A program made the translations under genes and the position numbers. From an uncultured Eubacteriales bacterium (GTDB taxonomy: Bacteria; Bacillota; Clostridia; Lachnospirales; Lachnospiraceae), in the NCBI GenBank assembly GCA_900557175.1, contig USSL01000023.1, positions 1 to 14,366 of the forward strand: a stretch of DNA of 14,366 nucleotides, written 5' to 3'. Below, one piece after another: positions 7,754 through 14,366 of the stretch (positions are counted from its first letter, which is position 1; the number at the start of each line of letters is the position of its first letter). The notes beneath the pieces were generated by a model. The model saw only the letters and a program-made list of their open reading frames with translations, was not told the DNA's origin and did no database searches.

Positions 7754-8308
7754 TCAGACCGTCAGCAGCTCTTTGCTCTTTACGTCTACAGCTTTATCAA
7801 TCTCGGCAATATACTTATCTGTAATTTTCTGAACATCAGCCTCAATGCTCTCGAAATCATCATCTGTAATTTCTTTTGCCTTATTCTGCTTTTTAAAAGC
7901 GTCATTGGCATCGCGGCGGATATTTCTGATAGCAACCTTTGCTGCCTCGCCTTTTTTCTTTACATCTTTTACAAGCTCTTTACGTCTGTCCTCTGTAAGC
8001 TCAGGGAACACAAGACGGATAGCACGGCCGTCATTTGAAGGTGTGATACCCAAATCAGACATCATAATCGCTTTTTCAATTTCCTTGATCAGCTTTGATT
8101 CCCATGGCTGGATTAAAATCATGCGCGCCTCCGGCACAGAAATATTACCTACCTGCTGAATCGGTGTCGGTGTGCCGTAATAATCTACTGTAATCTTATC
8201 AAGTACATGCGGATTTGCACGGCCTGCACGGATTGAAGCATACTCTCTCTCAAGGCTTTCCACCGATTTTGTCATCTTCCCTTCATACACTTTTACTCTT
8301 TCATCCAT
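7754..8308 (-). CDS. frr: Ribosome recycling factor
   Basis: RRF splits post-termination 70S ribosomes together with EF-G. The 184-residue length matches the family (about 185). Recognisable segments are the start MDERVKVYEGKM, the conserved SIRAGRANPHVLDKITVDYYGTPTP region split across the first helix and domain II, VPEARMILIQPW, GRAIRLVFPELTEDRRKEL, and the C-terminal helix ending in the stop at 7754. The ATG at 8308 is preferred over the in-frame ATG at 8344 because AGGAGGA (8324-8318) lies 9 nt upstream and the resulting N-terminus matches the family. It lies 68 nt after pyrH and is presumably on the same transcript. Confidence 0.97.
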   Translation of the reverse strand: MDERVKVYEGKMTKSVESLEREYASIRAGRANPHVLDKITVDYYGTPTPIQQVGNISVPEARMILIQPWESKLIKEIEKAIMMSDLGITPSNDGRAIRLVFPELTEDRRKELVKDVKKKGEAAKVAIRNIRRDANDAFKKQNKAKEITDDDFESIEADVQKITDKYIAEIDKAVDVKSKELLTV

Positions 8309-8376
8309 TGTTTCAATTCCTCCTGTTATTTCGTCACATATCATAAACAGCTTTCGCCGCTTTATAACCGGCTTGA

Positions 8377-9084
8377 TTATGCATAAACATAAGTGCCGTC
8401 AAAATCCTCGCTTAAAGCTTTCACAATGCTGTTCTCACCGTTTAAGCCGAAAACAAGCATCGGCATACGGTTCTCATAGCACATGATTGTCGCTGTCAGA
8501 TCGACAACCTGAAGCTTTTCATTTAACACTTCGTCAATGCTGATTCTGTCATACTTTTTAGCATCCGGGTTCACTTTCGGATCGCTGTCATAAACACCGT
8601 CGATGGCCTTTGCAAGCATAATCGCATCCGCTTCAATCTCAATGGCACGCAGTGTTGTGCCTGTATCTGTTGAAAAATAAGGATGACCTGTGCCGCCGGC
8701 AAAGAAAACAACCTTTCCTTCTGAAAGTGCTTCAACAGCCTTATCCTTTGAAAACAGCGTCGTAAATGCACCGACTGTAAACGGTGTAAATACTTCTGTC
8801 TTCATGCCCTGTGTTCTGAATATCTCAGATACATAAACACAGTTCATAATCGTACCGAGCATACCGATCGTATCTGACTTTGTACGCTCAATAATCTTGC
8901 TGCTGTTTCTGCCTCTCCAAAAATTACCGCCGCCAATAACGATAGCAATCTCCTTGCCTGCATCCACAAGCTGCTTTACCTGTCCGGCAACATCAAGACA
9001 TGTTGCCTCATCAAAACCGAAGCCCTTGCCGCCGGCCAGCGCTTCGCCGCTTAATTTCAATAATATTCTCTTAAAATCTTCCAC
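8377..9084 (-). CDS. pyrH: Uridylate kinase (UMP kinase)
   Basis: PyrH phosphorylates UMP to UDP with ATP, a step of pyrimidine nucleotide synthesis. It belongs to the amino-acid kinase fold and is usually a hexamer. Motifs seen are KRILLKLSGEAL at the N-terminus, IVIGGGNFWRGR (glycine-rich nucleotide/UMP loop), AGGTGHPYFSTDTGTTLRA, and AKAIDGVYDSDP. The product has 235 residues. I prefer the GTG start at 9084 because AGAGGTG (9097-9091) is 6 nt upstream and the product then starts MEDFKRILLK, as in relatives. The in-frame ATG at 9105 would add seven residues without a ribosome binding site. A strong promoter lies upstream. In many Firmicutes rpsB-tsf precedes pyrH, but here a rhomboid gene does. 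Confidence 0.96.
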   Translation of the reverse strand: MEDFKRILLKLSGEALAGGKGFGFDEATCLDVAGQVKQLVDAGKEIAIVIGGGNFWRGRNSSKIIERTKSDTIGMLGTIMNCVYVSEIFRTQGMKTEVFTPFTVGAFTTLFSKDKAVEALSEGKVVFFAGGTGHPYFSTDTGTTLRAIEIEADAIMLAKAIDGVYDSDPKVNPDAKKYDRISIDEVLNEKLQVVDLTATIMCYENRMPMLVFGLNGENSIVKALSEDFDGTYVYA

Positions 9085-9117
9085 TTTAAGCACCTCTTTA
9101 TTCATGTGTAAGATACT

Positions 9118-9133
9118 AAGGTCAAAAGACCTT
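9118..9133 (-). promoter_or_regulatory. Small hairpin in the pyrH leader
   Basis: Perfect 6-bp arms AAGGTC and GACCTT enclose a TTTT loop on the transcribed strand, between the predicted transcription start (about 9148) and the pyrH ribosome binding site. It could affect mRNA stability or access to the start. It has no terminator-like uridine tail and is too small for a recognised riboswitch. Confidence 0.4.
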
Positions 9134-9154
9134 TTGCCTCAACATCTGTGTTAT

Positions 9155-9184
9155 ATTATAGCATACCCCGGTACAGGTTGTCAC
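9155..9184 (-). promoter_or_regulatory. Extended -10 promoter for pyrH-frr
   Basis: On the minus strand the -10 is a perfect TATAAT (9160-9155) preceded by TGC, giving the extended -10 form TGnTATAAT. An 18-nt spacer separates it from GTGACA (9184-9179), five of six matches to the sigma-A -35 TTGACA. Predicted start of transcription is near 9148, giving a leader of about 64 nt to the pyrH GTG. It is the best housekeeping promoter visible in the window. Confidence 0.8.
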
Positions 9185-9225
9185 TAGCTATTTATCGGCA
9201 CTGATAAAACAGTTCCCCGATGCAA

Positions 9226-9843
9226 TTAAAAGCAGTTTTTTCGCCCTTGCCTGCTTTTTCGCGTACAAAAAATCACGGACAGTATAAAACCGCTGACTAA
9301 ACCGCCCACATGGGCCGCATTATCCACGCCGCCGCCCTGAAAGCCAAGATAAATACTAAAAATAATGAAAAGAACCATCTGCCGCATACTGATATCATAA
9401 AGCTGTCCCCGGTTAATCACAATAATCCATGCAAGCGCACCGACAACTGCAAAAACCGCGCCGCTGGCGCCTGCCGACACATAAAAATCATCGCCGAAAT
9501 AATCAAATATTGCCGAAACAAGACCGCTCAAAAGCCCGCCGCCAAAATAAATCACCGCATACCGCACTTTTCCGACCGTTTTTTCAAGCCTGTCGCCCAC
9601 AAAGGCAAGCACAAGCATATTATTAAACAGATGTCTGACGCCAAAATGCAGGAACATACACGTCCCAAGCCGCCAGTATTCATGTCGCTCAAAAATAAGC
9701 GGAGCAAAGGACGCCCCATGTTCAAGCATAAACAGTGTATTTTCAGTATCGCCCAAAATCTCCATCACAATAAAGACAATGACATTAGCCGCAATAACAG
9801 CAGCATTGACCGGCGACACATACTTAAGATTTTCTCTAATCAT
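9226..9843 (-). CDS. Rhomboid family intramembrane serine protease
   Basis: This membrane-embedded serine protease has 205 residues and about six predicted helices, the minimal bacterial rhomboid core. The catalytic dyad is visible as S127 in SAGASGAVF and H178 in NAAHVGG. The oxyanion-side motif is HFGVRHLFNN (H66, H71, N75). The first helix begins about residue 12 (PVNAAVIAANVIVF). I chose the ATG at 9843, with AAGG of AGAAGGCGG about 8 nt upstream. A GTG at 9849 is in frame but too close to that site. The start overlaps the NUDIX stop by 8 nt, so the two are probably translated from one message. No extra domain is attached. Substrates cannot be inferred from the sequence. Confidence 0.93.
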   Translation of the reverse strand: MIRENLKYVSPVNAAVIAANVIVFIVMEILGDTENTLFMLEHGASFAPLIFERHEYWRLGTCMFLHFGVRHLFNNMLVLAFVGDRLEKTVGKVRYAVIYFGGGLLSGLVSAIFDYFGDDFYVSAGASGAVFAVVGALAWIIVINRGQLYDISMRQMVLFIIFSIYLGFQGGGVDNAAHVGGLVSGFILSVIFCTRKSRQGRKNCF

Positions 9844-10483
9844 CTTCACCGCCTTCTAAAAATGAAAGCGCACAGCCTTCTTTGGCACAAAGAAAATGCA
9901 TCAGCATATAAGCGCACATAATTGATACTCTTTCTTCCTTTAAAATGCGCCGCACCTCATCTCTGTCGGCAAGCACGATATCAATTTCCTCACTGGCTTC
10001 CTGTCCGTCCTTTGACGGTTTTCCGTAAGCATAGCCGTAAACGGTGCCGCACGATTCATCGGTCATGCCAATAGTCGTAAAATACGGCTTTGTAAACATA
10101 TCTGATGCAGGCGCAGGTTCAAAGTCAAGTCCTGTCTCCTCCTTAAGCTCTCTTGCACCGGCTGTCTTAAAATCTTCACCGGCATCCACAAGTCCTGCAG
10201 GGAACTCATAAATAAAATCGTTGATTGTACTTCTGTACTGGCGGATAAGCACAAGGCACTCCTTATCTGCCGCTGCTTTTGGATGCTCTCCCTTATAAAC
10301 AGAATAAATAATGACGCCATCCGCCTTATTTACGCCTGTACTCAGCTTTAAATCTTCAATCGTCCGGTTTCTTGAAGCGAGATAATAGGTGGAATGTTCC
10401 TGCCTTTCGTCGCACATATCAAGGGCATACATATTCAAATACGGATTATCCGTCATCTTTTCTACATTACAAACCCGTCGCAT
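9836..10483 (-). CDS. NUDIX hydrolase, ADP-ribose pyrophosphatase type
   Basis: NUDIX enzymes hydrolyse nucleoside diphosphates linked to another group. The 215-residue product has a complete Nudix box at 97-119 matching GX5EX7REUXEEXGU (G97, E103, R111, E112, E115, E116, G118). Just before it, LIRQYR and YEFPAGLVDAGE are typical of the ADP-ribose pyrophosphatase group, so ADP-ribose or an NDP-sugar is the likely substrate class. The specific substrate is inference. The ATG at 10483 has AAGGAGG 7 nt upstream, but that site lies in the 3' arm of a terminator-like hairpin and the ATG directly follows its TTTTTT tract. A probable promoter overlaps the 5' side of the same hairpin. The 3' end overlaps the rhomboid start by 8 nt. 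Confidence 0.93.
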   Translation of the reverse strand: MRRVCNVEKMTDNPYLNMYALDMCDERQEHSTYYLASRNRTIEDLKLSTGVNKADGVIIYSVYKGEHPKAAADKECLVLIRQYRSTINDFIYEFPAGLVDAGEDFKTAGARELKEETGLDFEPAPASDMFTKPYFTTIGMTDESCGTVYGYAYGKPSKDGQEASEEIDIVLADRDEVRRILKEERVSIMCAYMLMHFLCAKEGCALSFLEGGEDD

Positions 10484-10554
10484 AAAAAAGCCTCCTTATC
10501 GTTCATCATACCGCCGCTTTGGCGGTACTTCTTTATTATAAACGATAAGGAGGC
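10484..10554 (-). terminator. Long hairpin with U-tract after the heptad-repeat gene
   Basis: Perfect 14-bp arms GCCTCCTTATCGTT and AACGATAAGGAGGC (10541-10554 and 10490-10503 on the plus strand) enclose 37 nt. Within these, a second 7-bp hairpin (TACCGCC / GGCGGTA, 10509-10527) forms. On the minus strand the 3' arm is directly followed by TTTTTT (10489-10484), the form of a rho-independent terminator for the transporter and heptad-repeat genes. The NUDIX ATG begins immediately after the T-run. Confidence 0.8.
10491..10497 (-). promoter_or_regulatory. NUDIX ribosome binding site embedded in the terminator arm
   Basis: Consensus AAGGAGG, 7 nt before the NUDIX ATG, lies entirely inside the 3' arm of the 14-bp hairpin. 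It would be fully paired with CCTCCTT (10547-10553) in any read-through transcript. It is free in a transcript that begins downstream of the 5' arm. Confidence 0.75.
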
Positions 10555-10563
10555 GTTTGCCTA
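10535..10563 (-). promoter_or_regulatory. Probable promoter for NUDIX-rhomboid, overlapping the hairpin
   Basis: A perfect TATAAT (10540-10535) on the minus strand is 17 nt downstream of TAGGCA (10563-10558), four of six matches to TTGACA. The spacer contains the whole 5' arm of the terminator. The predicted start is a purine at about 10528-10529, so the mRNA would begin at the small TACCGCC/GGCGGTA hairpin and lack the 5' arm that can pair with the NUDIX ribosome binding site. Confidence 0.6.
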
Positions 10564-10567
10564 CTCT

Positions 10568-13153
10568 TTATTCTGCTTTAATTGCCTCTGTCTCAATAAT
10601 AAATTTAACAGAGCCCTTTGTGCCGTCGGCAAGCTTTGTAAATGTCTGATAATCTCTGCCTGCGTCAATAACAGCCTGCATTCTGTCAATCATGCCCGAA
10701 AATTCATCATCGACTGTCGATTTTAATTTCTGAATACCGTCAGTATCAAATTCTTTCATACCGTCGGCAAGTTCTTTCGCACCGTCATAAAGCGCATTCA
10801 CGCCGTCCGTCAGCTGACTGCCTCCGTCCTTTAATGTGCCGACGCCTTCTACAAGCTGGCTTCCGCCATCGGCAAGCTGTTTTGTTCCTGCCTTAAGTTT
10901 AGTGCCGCCTGCAGCAAGGGCTGCCACACCATCTGAGAGCTCTGCCACGCCGCCGGAAAGTGTATAAAGACCGCCGGAAAGCTCTGTCACACCGCCCAAA
11001 AGTGCTGACGCGCCGTCATTTAGAGCACCGCTTTGCGATGTAAGCGCTTTGGCGCCTGCATTCAGCTGCCCTGACGCCCCGGCAATAGCTTTGGCGCCGT
11101 CGCTTAATGTCTTTCCGTTTTCAACAAGCGCACTGCTGCCATCTGTCAGTGCCTTAATACCGTCCGATAAGCCGGCTGTACCATCGGCAAGCTGCTGCGT
11201 GCCATCAGCAAGCGCATCAATGCCCGGTTTTAAAGCCGCAGTACCGTCAAGCAATGCGCTTGTGCCGGACGAAAGCGCCGCCGCACCAGCATAAAGACTA
11301 TCTGCCTTTGCCGGATCTGTTTTATCAGCCATTGCCTGAAGCGCTGTTTTTAACTGTTCCAGATCCTGTGAGCCTCCGCTAAAACCTTTAAGCTGCTCAA
11401 TAACTGCATTTTCCATTGTAATGTTTGTCTCAAGCAAACCAATGGCATCCTGAAGACGCCCTGCATATTCATTTTCAACACTATTGACCTTGTTCTGAAT
11501 TGACTGCGGTGCCAGTCCCTTCACACTGTCAATACTTGTCTGAATACCTGCCGCATCATTTAACAGTTGCAATACAGATGTATCATTTGCTACAAGTGTC
11601 TGCATCGTCTGTGATACAAGCTCAACCATTGCCGCCGCACTGTCACTGTCCCCGGTCTTATTAAGAGCCTCTAAAAGTGCTGTAATATTATCATGCATAG
11701 ACTTAACGCCATTTGTGACCGCCGTTCCGGCCTGTTTAAGTGCCTCCGCTGTTTCATCATCCGGAAGCTGTCCGGCGCCGGCTTTAAGTGCCTGTGCACC
11801 AGCATTGACTTTGCCGATAGCTTCCGGCAATGTGGCTGATGATGATGCCAATGTTCCGATACCTTCATCTAAAGCACCGACACCGGCAACATAAGCCTCT
11901 GCACCGGATGCAACCTGATCTGCGCCTTCGGTATAAGAAAGCACACCGTCTGCCAGTGTATCTGCACCGGATGTATATTGTCCGACGCCGTCTTGTAAGC
12001 TGCCTGCACCGCTCTCAAGCTTTGTCGCACCATCAAGAAGTGCCTGCACGCCGTCTGAAAATGTCTGCTTTTTGTTATTCAGCTGATTTAAGCCTTCCGT
12101 CAATGTTCCTGTGCTCTGATCCAATGTCGTCAGACCGTCAGCAAGCTCACCGGACTTTTCATAAAGCGTGTCGATACCTGATGCAAATTCACCGGAAGCA
12201 TCCTTAAGTTCTGACACACCGTCAAGAAGCTGTCCTGAACCATCGACAAGCTGTGTGGATGCATCTGTTAATTCATCAAGCGCATTTGTAAGCTCATCAA
12301 CACTGTCAATATCATCCAGACCAAGCTCATCAAAAATGCTGCTCGTCACAACCGTCGCCGACAAATCAATCTGAAAATCTTCGGCATCCGCCGTAATTTC
12401 TATTGTTTCAGGAAGCTTTACATCTTTTGTCAGTTCTGAATCCTTAAGATTCAAGCTGTCACTAAGTCCCGGAAATACCATGCCCGCAACAATATTGTTT
12501 GTACCGTCCGAAATGACGCGTCCGCCGGTCACTGTCACATTTTTAAAATGATCACCCGGCAAAATCACACCGGTCACAACAGCAAACGGCGTTGTGACTG
12601 TCTCCTCCCTGCCGTCTACGACAGCCGTTGATGTCGCATGATTTTCATATTCATAACGGATTGTCACCTTACCGCTCTTGCCTGCGATTTCCTCAGGACT
12701 GACTTCTTTGCCGTCAAGGAAATAAGATATTTTCATGGAAACCGGAAGCTCTTTATCTGATGTTCCCTGATAGTAAATATCATTGCCGCCACTCTCCCAT
12801 AAAAGGCCGTCATCATTTGCGGCATAAGACTCATCGCCCTTAACATTTTTAATATCCGATAAATCCGAGGCATCCTCAATAGATTTTGTGCCATCAGGAT
12901 TTTTCAGCCAGTCGCTGACAATCACTTCTTTTTTCGTGCCGTCAGGATTCAGCTTTACATACACCGTTTCATCCTTGCCGACTTCTTTCGTCTCATTTTT
13001 TTCTTTATCCGAAGAAGTCTTTGAATCGTTCTCCGCCTTTGTTTCATCTGTATTTTCAGCGGCACATACAGGCACCATACTGCCCATCCACACTGCCGCG
13101 CTCAATAAGAAAGCTGCTGCTTTCATGCCTGCTTTTCCTAATCTCTGATTCAT
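10568..13153 (-). CDS. Secreted xxxLxxG heptad-repeat protein (YhgE/Pip-like), transporter partner
   Basis: The 861-residue protein has unknown biochemical function. An N-terminal signal peptide (positive residues, hydrophobic 11-28, likely cleavage near A31) indicates export. Residues 33-60 are a charged linker, and about 61-270 form a conserved-looking domain (GDESY, NDIYYQG, ISYFLDGKEVSPEE, KSGKVTIRYEYEN) rich in predicted beta strands. Two blocks of xxxLxxG-type heptads follow (about 302-435 and 615-800), as in the repeat model for YhgE/Pip-like proteins. Between them is a non-repetitive helical stretch. The end (about 825-861) has no membrane helix, unlike typical YhgE, so it may be extracellular and held by a partner. 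The ATG at 13153 follows TAGGAGGT overlapping the MMPL stop, 12 nt away, implying tight co-expression with the transporter. A terminator follows. Confidence 0.85.
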   Translation of the reverse strand: MNQRLGKAGMKAAAFLLSAAVWMGSMVPVCAAENTDETKAENDSKTSSDKEKNETKEVGKDETVYVKLNPDGTKKEVIVSDWLKNPDGTKSIEDASDLSDIKNVKGDESYAANDDGLLWESGGNDIYYQGTSDKELPVSMKISYFLDGKEVSPEEIAGKSGKVTIRYEYENHATSTAVVDGREETVTTPFAVVTGVILPGDHFKNVTVTGGRVISDGTNNIVAGMVFPGLSDSLNLKDSELTKDVKLPETIEITADAEDFQIDLSATVVTSSIFDELGLDDIDSVDELTNALDELTDASTQLVDGSGQLLDGVSELKDASGEFASGIDTLYEKSGELADGLTTLDQSTGTLTEGLNQLNNKKQTFSDGVQALLDGATKLESGAGSLQDGVGQYTSGADTLADGVLSYTEGADQVASGAEAYVAGVGALDEGIGTLASSSATLPEAIGKVNAGAQALKAGAGQLPDDETAEALKQAGTAVTNGVKSMHDNITALLEALNKTGDSDSAAAMVELVSQTMQTLVANDTSVLQLLNDAAGIQTSIDSVKGLAPQSIQNKVNSVENEYAGRLQDAIGLLETNITMENAVIEQLKGFSGGSQDLEQLKTALQAMADKTDPAKADSLYAGAAALSSGTSALLDGTAALKPGIDALADGTQQLADGTAGLSDGIKALTDGSSALVENGKTLSDGAKAIAGASGQLNAGAKALTSQSGALNDGASALLGGVTELSGGLYTLSGGVAELSDGVAALAAGGTKLKAGTKQLADGGSQLVEGVGTLKDGGSQLTDGVNALYDGAKELADGMKEFDTDGIQKLKSTVDDEFSGMIDRMQAVIDAGRDYQTFTKLADGTKGSVKFIIETEAIKAE
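10754..11311 (-). repeat. Heptad repeat block 2 (xxxLxxG)
   Basis: Residues about 615-800 of the secreted protein repeat every seven residues with Leu and Gly at fixed places, for example ALSSGTSALLDGTAALKPGI and QLADGTAGLSDGIKAL. At DNA level this gives a diverged 21-nt periodicity with recurring Gly-Ala and Asp-Gly codons. It is the longer and more regular of the two blocks. Confidence 0.85.
11849..12250 (-). repeat. Heptad repeat block 1 (xxxLxxG)
   Basis: Residues about 302-435 carry the same Leu/Gly heptads, for example QLVDGSGQLLDGVSELKDAS and ALLDGATKLESGAGSLQDGV, in a less regular form with aromatic substitutions (YTSGADTL, YTEGADQV). It is separated from block 2 by about 180 residues without the pattern. 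Confidence 0.8.
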
Positions 13154-13165
13154 CGTCTTTACCTC

Positions 13166-14366
13166 CTACGCTTTCTTAATTTTCTTACCATTATTAAAGA
13201 ACTGATAACTTGTTTTTACAATAACCTTGTCAAATATAAGCAACAGTGCCGGAAGTACACAAACAACAACAAGTGTACTGATGATTGCGCCTCTTGCAAG
13301 CAGCGTACATATTGAATTAATCATATCAATTTTTGAATAAATGCTGACACCAAAGGTCGCTGCAAAAAATGTCATACCGCTGATAAGGATCGATTTCATC
13401 GAAAGACTGTGTGCCTTTCTGACGGCATCCCATTTATCGAGGCCGCGGCTTCTCTCTTTCTGGTACCGGTTTGTCATAAGAATCGCATAATCAACCGTTG
13501 CGCCCAGCTGAATCGTACCTATGACAATACTTGCCACAAACGGCAGCTCCGTTCCTGTATAATACGGAATACCCATGTTGACAAAAATTGCAAATTCAAT
13601 GACTGCCACAAGAATAACCGGCAGCGATATTGATTTAAAATTAATCATAATGATAAGGAAAATAGCCGCAATGGAAAGGATATTTACATTTCGAAGATCC
13701 ACATCTGTGACCTTTTCCAAATCGCTTGTCAGCGGTGCCTCACCAATCACCATCGAATCACTGCTGTATGATTTTACGATATTATTAATCGTATCAATCT
13801 GTGCATTGACCTCAGGCGTTGCTGTCTTATAATCCGAGCATATAAATTCCAGCTCATAGTTATCGCTCTTTAACATCGACTTGACATCATCTGGAATCAT
13901 TGAATCCGGCACTGCTGTCCCGACAATCGAATCCATGCCAAGCGCCCACTTCACGCCCTCTACATCTTCGATTTCCTTGATCATCGCGCTCTTATCCTTC
14001 GCATCAAGTCCGTTTTTAAGAAGCACCATATGAACATTGTTCATATTAAACTCATCATTAAGTTTTTTATTGGCTACCGCACTGTCTAACGTCTGCGGCA
14101 GTGATTTATCAATGTTATAATATATTTTTGTATTGTTATTGCCATAAATTGCAGGGAATAAAAGCACAAGGAAAATCACAACAAAAATCACATGATGCTT
14201 TGTAATCCAGTGAGATATCTTTGTCAAATCCGGAATCAATGATTTATGTTTTGTCTTTTCAATAATACCATCGCACTGCAAAATAAGTGCCGGAAGGAAA
14301 ATAATACAGCAGAGCACGCCGATGACAACACCCTTCGACATGACAATACCGATATCCCTGCCAAGC
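13166..14366 (-). CDS. MMPL/RND-family transporter, C-terminal part (5' end outside window)
   Basis: 399 residues are visible before the stop at 13166. The frame continues open past the window edge (upstream residues LGRDIGIV before the first internal Met), so the Met codon at 14341 is internal and not the start. Seen in order: the end of the first membrane domain (IGVLCCIIFLPALIL), a further helix (HHVIFVVIFLVLLFPAIYG), an extracytoplasmic domain of about 150 residues, then five helices. The loop GATVDYAILMTNRYQKER has the Asp (about visible residue 292) and Arg typical of MMPL proteins, which use the proton gradient to export lipids or other hydrophobic substrates. The protein ends in basic KKIKKA on the cytoplasmic side. 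The next gene's ribosome binding site overlaps its stop. The substrate is unknown. Confidence 0.92.
   Translation of the reverse strand, partial: LGRDIGIVMSKGVVIGVLCCIIFLPALILQCDGIIEKTKHKSLIPDLTKISHWITKHHVIFVVIFLVLLFPAIYGNNNTKIYYNIDKSLPQTLDSAVANKKLNDEFNMNNVHMVLLKNGLDAKDKSAMIKEIEDVEGVKWALGMDSIVGTAVPDSMIPDDVKSMLKSDNYELEFICSDYKTATPEVNAQIDTINNIVKSYSSDSMVIGEAPLTSDLEKVTDVDLRNVNILSIAAIFLIIMINFKSISLPVILVAVIEFAIFVNMGIPYYTGTELPFVASIVIGTIQLGATVDYAILMTNRYQKERSRGLDKWDAVRKAHSLSMKSILISGMTFFAATFGVSIYSKIDMINSICTLLARGAIISTLVVVCVLPALLLIFDKVIVKTSYQFFNNGKKIKKA

Noticed and set aside
9190..9215. TTTATC/GATAAA stem after the rhomboid gene as a terminator
   Set aside because: Only 6 AT-rich base pairs, with no uridine tract following.
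11049..11294. Ala/Pro/Ser-rich plus-strand frame opposite the heptad repeats
   Set aside because: Its repetitive composition follows from the 21-nt periodic heptad DNA on the other strand. It has no ribosome binding site.
10754..12250. Direct repeats considered as a CRISPR array or tandem satellite
   Set aside because: The repeats are diverged, 21 nt, in phase with codons, and encode xxxLxxG heptads; there are no unique spacers.
10568..13153. Assignment as EsaA/YueB of a type VII secretion system or as an LXG toxin
   Set aside because: The repeat style is shared with YhgE/Pip proteins, but there are no WXG100, EssB/C or toxin-domain genes nearby and no terminal membrane helices are visible.
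14339..14341. ATG at 14341 as the start of the MMPL gene
   Set aside because: The frame continues upstream to the window edge with family-like residues, and the product would begin inside a membrane helix with half the protein missing.

Overview
The window looks like chromosomal core DNA from a low-to-moderate GC Firmicute of class Clostridia, most likely Lachnospiraceae. The reasons are a Gram-positive-type PolC replicase, the MEP (non-mevalonate) isoprenoid genes, strong AGGAGG-type ribosome binding sites, some TTG/GTG starts, and the gene order pyrH-frr-uppS-cdsA-dxr-rseP-ispG-polC. The family assignment rests on gene order and protein style, not on a database search. Every gene I can support is on the minus strand, so transcription runs from high to low coordinates. 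Coding regions cover nearly the whole window. The only real gaps are 7631-7753, 8309-8376, 9085-9225 and 10484-10567.

In transcription order, the right end (14366 to 10568) holds the C-terminal part of an MMPL/RND-type membrane transporter, followed 12 nt later by an 861-residue secreted protein. That protein is built largely from xxxLxxG heptad repeats in two blocks split by a non-repetitive helical segment. The pair looks like an export or cell-surface module of unknown substrate. It ends in a long hairpin at 10484-10554 that is both a terminator and the start region of the next gene: the NUDIX gene's ribosome binding site lies in one arm and a probable promoter overlaps the other arm.

Next come a NUDIX hydrolase (ADP-ribose pyrophosphatase type) and a rhomboid protease, overlapping by 8 nt. 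A strong extended -10 promoter (9155-9184) then drives pyrH (UMP kinase) and frr (ribosome recycling factor). Between frr and uppS a hairpin and further inverted repeats mark a partial break.

The block uppS-cdsA-dxr-rseP-ispG-polC is tightly packed with gaps of 1 to 28 nt. Dxr and IspG are MEP-pathway enzymes supplying isoprenoid precursors. UppS turns these into undecaprenyl diphosphate, the cell-wall lipid carrier precursor. CdsA makes CDP-diacylglycerol for phospholipids. RseP is a site-2 intramembrane protease. PolC is the replicative polymerase, of which the first 938 residues are present before the window ends, including PHP, OB-fold and proofreading exonuclease regions but not the polymerase catalytic aspartates.

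No mobile element, CRISPR array, tRNA or rRNA was seen. I found no wholly new system. The most interesting items are the 10484-10563 hairpin/promoter/RBS arrangement and the transporter plus heptad-repeat pair.
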